From the NCBI GenBank assembly GCA_019117485.1, contig DWZQ01000012.1, forward strand, positions 1 through 33,903: a DNA stretch of 33,903 bases. Reading direction: 5' to 3'. The translations under genes and the position numbers were made by a program. The DNA comes from Candidatus Agathobaculum intestinipullorum. Lineage in GTDB: Bacteria; Bacillota; Clostridia; Oscillospirales; Butyricicoccaceae. Within the stretch, counting starts at the first letter, position 1; each line of letters opens with the position of its first letter. This document shows positions 30,807-33,903 of this stretch, one piece after another. Under the pieces are notes generated by a model, which saw nothing but the letters and a program-made list of their open reading frames with translations, made no database searches and was not told where the DNA came from.

Positions 30807-30820
30807 CAAACACTTGTTCG
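30807..30820. promoter_or_regulatory. lexA box: LexA-like (SOS) box
   Basis: On the minus strand CGAACAAGTGTTTG matches CGAACRNRYGTTYC at 13 of 14 positions and is symmetric (CGAAC/GTTTG). It lies directly at the start of transcription of the small ORF, a repressing position. Confidence 0.7.
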
Positions 30821-30838
30821 ATTTTGGGAGGGGCTAAG

Positions 30839-31003
30839 ATGACAGAAAGACAAAAACGAATGAAAGAACTGCTGATTCAATCAGACGCGGAAATCACTGA
30901 CCAGATTCTTTCTGCTGTTTTAGCCAAATTCGGTACTCAGCCTGCTGGATTATCTCGTCCTGATCCTGCTCAGGAAGTTTGTCCATCATTTCCAAAATCT
31001 TAA
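30839..31003 (+). CDS. 54-residue SOS-controlled ORF overlapping the repressor gene antisense
   Basis: ATG 30839 follows GGGAGGGG by 5 nt and opens MTERQKRMKELLIQSDAEIT, a charged helical segment, ending with TAA at 31003. The last 110 bases are antisense to the 3' end of the CI-like repressor gene. Promoter, LexA box and ribosome binding site in series argue that it is real. It resembles no family I know. By analogy with the LexA-controlled antirepressors of phage 186 and Salmonella phages, it could inactivate the repressor; alternatively the transcript itself may act as antisense RNA. Confidence 0.6.
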   Translation: MTERQKRMKELLIQSDAEITDQILSAVLAKFGTQPAGLSRPDPAQEVCPSFPKS

Positions 31004-31244
31004 TCTGCTTTTCCGTTAACCCGCTTATATCTTCGGATGTGAGCGGGCTTTTTATATCGGTGTTGCCGAGAATGTAGTCAATTGAGACACCAAATATCTT
31101 GGACATTTCACGCAATGCGTCTTGATCTGGCTCGTGCCGTCCGGTCTCCCAGTTTGACACTGTATTTTGTCGAATTTTGAGTTTTTTTGCAAGATCAGCT
31201 TGTAGTAGGCCTGCTTCCGAGCGAAGTTTTTTAATCCTGTTCAT
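30894..31244 (-). CDS. CI-like XRE family repressor without a self-cleavage domain
   Basis: A 116-residue DNA-binding protein with an N-terminal helix-turn-helix (about 4-58: LLQADLAKKLKIRQNTVSNWETG) and a short acidic, helical C-terminus (about 70-116). It lacks the S24 peptidase domain of LexA-cleavable phage repressors, so SOS induction by RecA-stimulated self-cleavage is not expected. It is transcribed leftward from an operator-rich region and faces the rightward early genes, the classical position of a lysogeny repressor. The start is ATG 31244, 7 nt after GAGG. Its 3' end is overlapped by the SOS-controlled small ORF. Confidence 0.9.
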   Translation of the reverse strand: MNRIKKLRSEAGLLQADLAKKLKIRQNTVSNWETGRHEPDQDALREMSKIFGVSIDYILGNTDIKSPLTSEDISGLTEKQIKILEMMDKLPEQDQDEIIQQAEYRIWLKQQKESGQ

Positions 31245-31263
31245 GGCTACACCTCGCTCTTAG

Positions 31264-31354
31264 GATATCATAAATATCTATATCAGGAAAATGAATATCG
31301 GGGAAAGAAAGATTTTTGTTGACATATCAGGAATACCGATATATACTGATATCG
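31264..31354. promoter_or_regulatory. Operator array with ATATC/GATAT half-sites between repressor and early genes
   Basis: Half-sites of the form ATATC(A/G)GG recur, including ATATCAGGAATACCGATAT (31324-31342), a perfect ATATC-N9-GATAT palindrome lying between the -35 and -10 of the early promoter. Further copies lie near 31264-31300 over the presumed repressor promoter, and GATATC occurs at 31348-31353. The arrangement suggests cooperative repression and autoregulation by the CI-like protein. Confidence 0.7.
31319..31347 (+). promoter_or_regulatory. Early rightward promoter of the element
   Basis: TTGACA (31319-31324) and TATACT (31342-31347) are 17 bp apart, a near-consensus promoter covered by the central operator. 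It drives the small early genes from 31402 on. Confidence 0.9.
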
Positions 31355-31401
31355 AAGAAGCTGATATGCATTCGGCAAAAAGATATGAGGAGGTGAGAGG
31401 G

Positions 31402-31539
31402 ATGGATTATAAGGAGATTTTGGAGGAGCAGTTACTGCTCCTGCGGGAAATTGCACAGAAAAGAAGATGTTCACTGAGTGAATATTGCGAAATCTCAAAA
31501 AACATGGTGGAAATCGTTAATTGTCTTAATAGTCTCTGA
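31402..31539 (+). CDS. 45-residue early protein of unknown function
   Basis: ATG 31402 follows GAGGAGGTGAGAGG, a very strong ribosome binding site, and encodes MDYKEILEEQLLLLREIAQK and on, a mostly helical, Glu/Leu-rich protein. A longer reading from ATG 31291 would start ahead of the promoter and is rejected. As the first gene after the early promoter it takes the position often held by a Cro-like or recombination-directionality protein, but it has no recognisable helix-turn-helix. Confidence 0.65.
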   Translation: MDYKEILEEQLLLLREIAQKRRCSLSEYCEISKNMVEIVNCLNSL

Positions 31540-31575
31540 GCCGACATTGGTCATGCCGGCCCAGAGCAATGGATG

Positions 31576-31737
31576 TTATTGATCTGAAATCGCATCATTA
31601 ACTCCGCTCAAAATGGTTTTATATGCGATAGCGACTTGTTTTGCACGCATTTCTGTGTCATCCGAAGCGTCAAACAATACAAATCCTTTTTCCATGGCCT
31701 GCAAAGTAAGTTGCAATGCAATTTCCAGACTGTTCAT
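31576..31737 (-). CDS. 53-residue protein of unknown function, minus strand
   Basis: ATG 31737 follows AAGGAGGTGATTTC, an ideal ribosome binding site. The product starts MNSLEIALQLTLQAMEKGFV and looks like a small helical cytoplasmic protein. It opposes the early genes and lies tail to tail with the gene at 31402. The only DNA between it and the divergent gene at 31813 is the repeated cassette, in which I find no promoter. No family recognised. Confidence 0.6.
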   Translation of the reverse strand: MNSLEIALQLTLQAMEKGFVLFDASDDTEMRAKQVAIAYKTILSGVNDAISDQ

Positions 31738-31742
31738 GAAAT

Positions 31743-31810
31743 CACCTCCTTCCTGCTTCCATGGTAACACATGGAACGGGAAGGGGCAAGGAGCGATAGG
31801 GAGGTGAGAG
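31743..31810. repeat. 68-bp divergent-start cassette, copy A
   Basis: Identical at 63 of 68 positions to copy B (32258-32325). It carries a ribosome binding site at each end, facing outward, and the palindrome TTCCATG-GTAACA-CATGGAA (31757-31776) in the middle. The start codons of the flanking genes are 75 bp apart. Confidence 0.9.
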
Positions 31811-31812
31811 AG

Positions 31813-32046
31813 ATGGAACAAGAGTTTGACGAGCGCTTTTGGGTATGTGTCTCACGCCATTGCGTAGCCGCGTATGAAAGCGCATGCGAGAAAACGCCCG
31901 TACATTTGGGGGAAATCTGTGCGTCATGCCAGTATGTCCACCAGTGCTACAAAACGGGAAACGCTGGTTATTGGCCGACAGCCAATGCCATTTTAAAACA
32001 AAAAAGCGGCATTGGCTGTCAATTCATGCGGCCATGGAAAGATTAG
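31813..32046 (+). CDS. 77-residue Cys-rich small protein
   Basis: ATG 31813 follows AGGGAGGTGAGAG from the repeated cassette. The protein has seven Cys, including ICASCQYVHQC, which with nearby His residues suggests a zinc-binding fold. It ends in FMRPWKD. Its last four bases overlap the end of the convergent gene at 32043. No family recognised; small zinc-finger-like proteins are common in phage early regions. Confidence 0.65.
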   Translation: MEQEFDERFWVCVSRHCVAAYESACEKTPVHLGEICASCQYVHQCYKTGNAGYWPTANAILKQKSGIGCQFMRPWKD

Positions 32047-32252
32047 TAAACAGATTTTTGGTAAACCGGGCATTCAAAATTTTCTTGAGATGCCCCTGGG
32101 CAATCTCCAAGCGCACCAGCGCTACAAGAGTAGCCGCCCCTGAGGTACTGGGTTCCAGTGTCTCCGCATACTTCTATCTTTTCAAAATCAACGCGGAGAG
32201 ACACCGGCTTTTTGCTCAGCGGGCAACTACAGCGATAGGTTTTTGAAACCAT
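32043..32252 (-). CDS. 69-residue Cys-rich small protein, minus strand
   Basis: ATG 32252 follows GGAAGGAGGTGGAACT from the cassette. It begins MVSKTYRCSCPLSKKPVSLR and has six Cys (CSC, VCGD, YSCSAG, DCPG, ECPVY). The pattern fits a small metal-binding protein. It is convergent with the gene at 31813 (4-bp overlap) and divergent from the gene at 32328, through copy B of the cassette. Confidence 0.62.
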   Translation of the reverse strand: MVSKTYRCSCPLSKKPVSLRVDFEKIEVCGDTGTQYLRGGYSCSAGALGDCPGASQENFECPVYQKSVY

Positions 32253-32257
32253 AGTTC

Positions 32258-32325
32258 CACCTCCTTCCTGCTTCCATGGTAACACATGGAAGCAGAGGGG
32301 GCAAGGAGCGACAGGGAGGTGAGAG
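32258..32325. repeat. 68-bp divergent-start cassette, copy B
   Basis: Second copy of the unit at 31743-31810, offset by 515 bp. Here the central palindrome is longer (GCTTCCATG-GTAACA-CATGGAAGC, 32270-32293). The flanking start codons are again 75 bp apart, with outward ribosome binding sites. Confidence 0.9.
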
Positions 32326-32327
32326 GA

Positions 32328-32600
32328 ATGGACAAGAAAGTGTTAAAAGAATTGCGGAACATGAAAAAAAGAATTGATGAGCTGGAACGCAACCAGACAG
32401 CACCGTCTTATTACTTTGGCAAGATGAATCTCGCAGGAGTAGTGCGCATGGTTGAAACATTAGCGAAAACCAGACAGAAGCAAGAAATAGTGTCTCCTAA
32501 AATTGAAAAACGAGCAGATGCTGCTTTTGTGATAGCGATTGCGGCGTTGACTTGCGGAATTATCGCACTCTGTCTGAGAGTATTTGAACTATTCCTGTAA
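32328..32600 (+). CDS. 90-residue small coiled-coil membrane protein
   Basis: ATG 32328 follows AGGGAGGTGAGAGG. The N-terminus MDKKVLKELRNMKKRIDELE is a coiled-coil candidate, and the C-terminus (about 64-90) is a hydrophobic span (AFVIAIAALTCGIIALCL). The topology recalls small phage membrane proteins such as rII- or exclusion-type factors, but no homology can be claimed. It is transcribed with the early genes. Confidence 0.68.
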   Translation: MDKKVLKELRNMKKRIDELERNQTAPSYYFGKMNLAGVVRMVETLAKTRQKQEIVSPKIEKRADAAFVIAIAALTCGIIALCLRVFELFL

Positions 32601-32641
32601 TTGCTGCCAGCGTGCTGAAGAAAAGAGTAAGTCTTTTGCAG

Positions 32642-32670
32642 TACATGGAACGAGAAGCGATAGGAGGTGA
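32642..32670 (+). repeat. Partial third copy (right arm) of the divergent-start cassette
   Basis: ACATGGAACGAGAAGCGATA followed by GGAGGTGAG corresponds to the right arm of copies A and B with an internal deletion of about 10 bp. The left arm and the minus-strand gene are missing. It supplies the ribosome binding site for the TTG start at 32675. Confidence 0.75.
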
Positions 32671-32674
32671 GCGC

Positions 32675-32854
32675 TTGGATCAATCCTTGCAATTTCATGA
32701 TGAAATCATCTTGAGATTTAGGCAGGGTCGATTGCAGGAAGTCATTATCGACGGTATACGGCAAAATGATGTGAAAGCCTTTTCAATTGCGGCATCTCCG
32801 ACGCAAGTCGCTTCCTACCTGATTGAGCATTCGACCGTATATTCAGATTCCTGA
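32675..32854 (+). CDS. 59-residue protein of unknown function
   Basis: TTG 32675 follows TAGGAGGTGAGCGC. The product starts MDQSLQFHDEIILRFRQGRL and ends near HSTVYSDS; it looks like a small mixed alpha/beta protein with IIDGIRQ and AASPTQVASYL segments, the latter faintly helix-turn-helix-like. An ATG 63 bp earlier lies within the repeat and has no ribosome binding site. Confidence 0.6.
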   Translation: MDQSLQFHDEIILRFRQGRLQEVIIDGIRQNDVKAFSIAASPTQVASYLIEHSTVYSDS

Positions 32855-32882
32855 GAACAAGAACCGGAAAGGGGTGAATAAC

Positions 32883-33083
32883 ATGAAAACCATCAAGCGA
32901 TACCGCGAAGAGCGCGGCATCAAGCAGATCGAGCTTGCGGCGCACTTTGGTGTATCTCAGCCGACGGTTGTCAGATGGGAGCAGGAGGGTGTGTACCCGC
33001 CCGGCCAGGTGATGCTTGAGCTTGCGGCCTTCCTCGGCTGCACAACCGATGAGCTGTATGAAACGAAAAAGGAGGTGAGCTGA
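32883..33083 (+). CDS. 66-residue XRE-type helix-turn-helix regulator (Cro-like)
   Basis: ATG 32883 follows AAAGGGGTGAATAAC. Nearly the whole protein is one HTH domain: IKQIELAAHFGVSQPTVVRW followed by GCTTDELYE. Single-domain XRE proteins of this size in phage early operons are often Cro-like or excisionase-like regulators. It is followed after 1 bp by the next HTH gene. Confidence 0.88.
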   Translation: MKTIKRYREERGIKQIELAAHFGVSQPTVVRWEQEGVYPPGQVMLELAAFLGCTTDELYETKKEVS

Positions 33084-33084
33084 G

Positions 33085-33306
33085 TTGAGCAAACAGGGTG
33101 ACTTGCAATTCGTTGCAAACATTGAGAAGTATCGTGTTTTGTCGGGGCTGCCGGATCACACAGCGCTTGCCAAGCGCATCATGGTATCGCGGCAGCTACT
33201 GCACCGGCGATTGGAACAGCCGGGCGATCTGACGGTTAACGAACTGCGCCGGATTTCGACTGTGCTGGGCATGCCCGCAGAGGAAATGCTGTCACTGTTC
33301 AAGTGA
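33085..33306 (+). CDS. 73-residue helix-turn-helix protein
   Basis: TTG 33085 follows AAGGAGGTGAGCTGAG. The product contains HTALAKRIMVSRQLLHRRLE, a helix-turn-helix, and NELRRISTVLGMPAEEMLSL, as in XRE-type regulators. It starts 1 bp after the previous stop codon, so the two are probably translationally coupled. It could be a Cro-like or regulatory partner of the preceding protein. Confidence 0.8.
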   Translation: MSKQGDLQFVANIEKYRVLSGLPDHTALAKRIMVSRQLLHRRLEQPGDLTVNELRRISTVLGMPAEEMLSLFK

Positions 33307-33344
33307 TGGGTGCATTATAGCATGAAAAAGGGAGGAAAACCAGT

Positions 33345-33812
33345 TTGTCAAAATACAGAAATATCTATCAAACTGCGCGTGAGCTGAAAGGTTTGACGCA
33401 GGAAAACGCAGCTGAGCGACTAGACATCTCGGTTGAGAGTCTCGGCGCGTATGAGCAGGATCGCCGACGGCCGCCAGATAGTACGGTTTTACGCATGGCA
33501 CAGCTTTACGATTTTCCGCATCTGTGCTATCAGCATCTTGCATCGGGTGAGCTGGGAGGCATGCTGCCGGACGTGCGGCAGAAGTCACTTGAGCAAGCAA
33601 CACTGCGTTTTGTGCGGCTGTTCGGCGAGTTTGCCAAGAGCGGCCATCTGGATCAGCTGATGGAGATCAACGAGGACGGCATTATCACAGACGAAGAACG
33701 TCCACTGCACGACGCAATCATGGCAGAACTGCAGGAGATCACGACGACATATCTCGAATTGGATTGTGCGGCGCAAAAGGAAAGCGCCCAGTGCGGCGGC
33801 AACCGCGACTGA
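33345..33812 (+). CDS. 155-residue XRE family regulator with C-terminal extension
   Basis: TTG 33345 follows GGGAGGAAAACCAG. The N-terminal HTH (LTQENAAERLDISVESLGAY, about 18-37) is followed by an acidic C-terminal region of about 90 residues with EINEDGIITDEERPL, seen in phage regulators of this size. It is the third HTH gene in a row. Its target cannot be inferred. Confidence 0.85.
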   Translation: MSKYRNIYQTARELKGLTQENAAERLDISVESLGAYEQDRRRPPDSTVLRMAQLYDFPHLCYQHLASGELGGMLPDVRQKSLEQATLRFVRLFGEFAKSGHLDQLMEINEDGIITDEERPLHDAIMAELQEITTTYLELDCAAQKESAQCGGNRD

Positions 33813-33852
33813 GCGCAAGCAAAATTAAACTACTTACAGGATACCGGAAAAG

Positions 33853-33881
33853 CCCGGCGCTGTCAAGAGGGCCGCGCCGGG
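33853..33881 (+). other. GC-rich hairpin before the next gene
   Basis: CCCGGCGC and GCGCCGGG pair perfectly with a 13-nt loop, and the stem runs into the GGGAGGAAGG ribosome binding site of the gene at 33898. No T-run follows, so it may affect translation rather than termination. Confidence 0.5.
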
Positions 33882-33897
33882 AGGAAGGAAAAACAAA

Positions 33898-33903
33898 ATG
33901 ATT
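33898..33903 (+). CDS. Start of a further gene, cut by the window edge
   Basis: ATG at 33898 is placed 8 nt after GGAGGAAGG. Only two codons are visible, so nothing can be said about the product. Confidence 0.4.

Larger units (their letters stand above)
27593..33903. mobile_element. Left end of an integrated element, probably a prophage, continuing past the window
   Basis: The region begins at a tRNA 3' fragment and an adjacent tyrosine integrase. It then holds an Ltp-type exclusion protein, a CI-like repressor opposite an operator-rich early promoter, small genes with very strong ribosome binding sites and several HTH proteins. This order is typical of the lysogeny and early module of a temperate phage. 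An ICE is not excluded because no structural or conjugation genes are visible yet. Confidence 0.85.

Noticed and set aside
27593-33903. CRISPR array or toxin-antitoxin pair within the element
   Set aside because: The 68-bp repeats are only two plus a fragment, with genes between them and not spacers. The small gene pairs show no known toxin or antitoxin fold.

Overview
The window looks like a chromosome segment of a moderately GC-rich, anaerobic, butyrate-forming clostridium, most likely an Oscillospirales member of the Butyricicoccus/Agathobaculum type. This rests on strong AGGAGG ribosome binding sites, TTGACA/TATAAT promoters, a butyryl-CoA:acetate CoA-transferase (But), the oxygen-sensitive 4-hydroxybutyryl-CoA dehydratase, and a reverse-type rubrerythrin. 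The genus is an inference from gene content.

Bases 1-10.3 kb form a carbon and redox block. On the minus strand lie a thiolase, a Pct-type CoA-transferase with its catalytic Glu324, a small Cys-rich protein, 4-hydroxybutyryl-CoA dehydratase (all four Fe-S ligands present) and 4-hydroxybutyrate dehydrogenase. Together they link 4-hydroxybutyrate, and hence GABA or succinate, to crotonyl-CoA and butyrate. A polar amino-acid ABC importer follows, and then but on the plus strand. A perfect Rex operator precedes thl and a half-degenerate one sits at the start point of but, so both ends of the butyrate route may sense NADH/NAD+. Hairpins lie between the genes of the 4-hydroxybutyrate operon.

Bases 10.4-26 kb are housekeeping and envelope genes: an ECF vitamin-transporter S component, an M23 peptidase with a G5-like domain, a PF00882-type protein, a secreted CAP protein with an 11-unit repeat, an ECF sigma/anti-sigma pair, dinB, a TPP-riboswitch-controlled thiSFGH operon, a C69 dipeptidase fused to three SLH domains, and polA. 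WalR-like boxes precede the two wall-related secreted genes. dinB and thiSFGH diverge from promoters that share one -35 element, and dinB carries a LexA-like box. A 167-bp MITE-like element lies between the dipeptidase gene and its terminator. An Rrf2 regulator and the rubrerythrin form an oxidative-stress operon at 26.3-27.3 kb.

From 27593 to the right edge the window enters a mobile element, probably a prophage. It begins at a 3' tRNA-Gly fragment (attachment site), next to a tyrosine integrase with a perfect Gram-positive LexA box. It then carries an Ltp-type superinfection-exclusion-like protein, a candidate 66-nt small RNA, a BRCT-like membrane protein, a CI-like repressor facing an operator-rich early promoter, a series of tiny genes and several HTH proteins. 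Two observations stand out. First, a second LexA-like box controls a promoter and 54-codon ORF that run convergently into the repressor gene, which has no self-cleavage domain; this suggests an SOS-driven antirepressor or antisense induction switch. Second, a 68-bp cassette with ribosome binding sites facing outward on both strands is duplicated, and partly triplicated, between divergent tiny genes, with exactly 75 bp between the start codons in both full copies.
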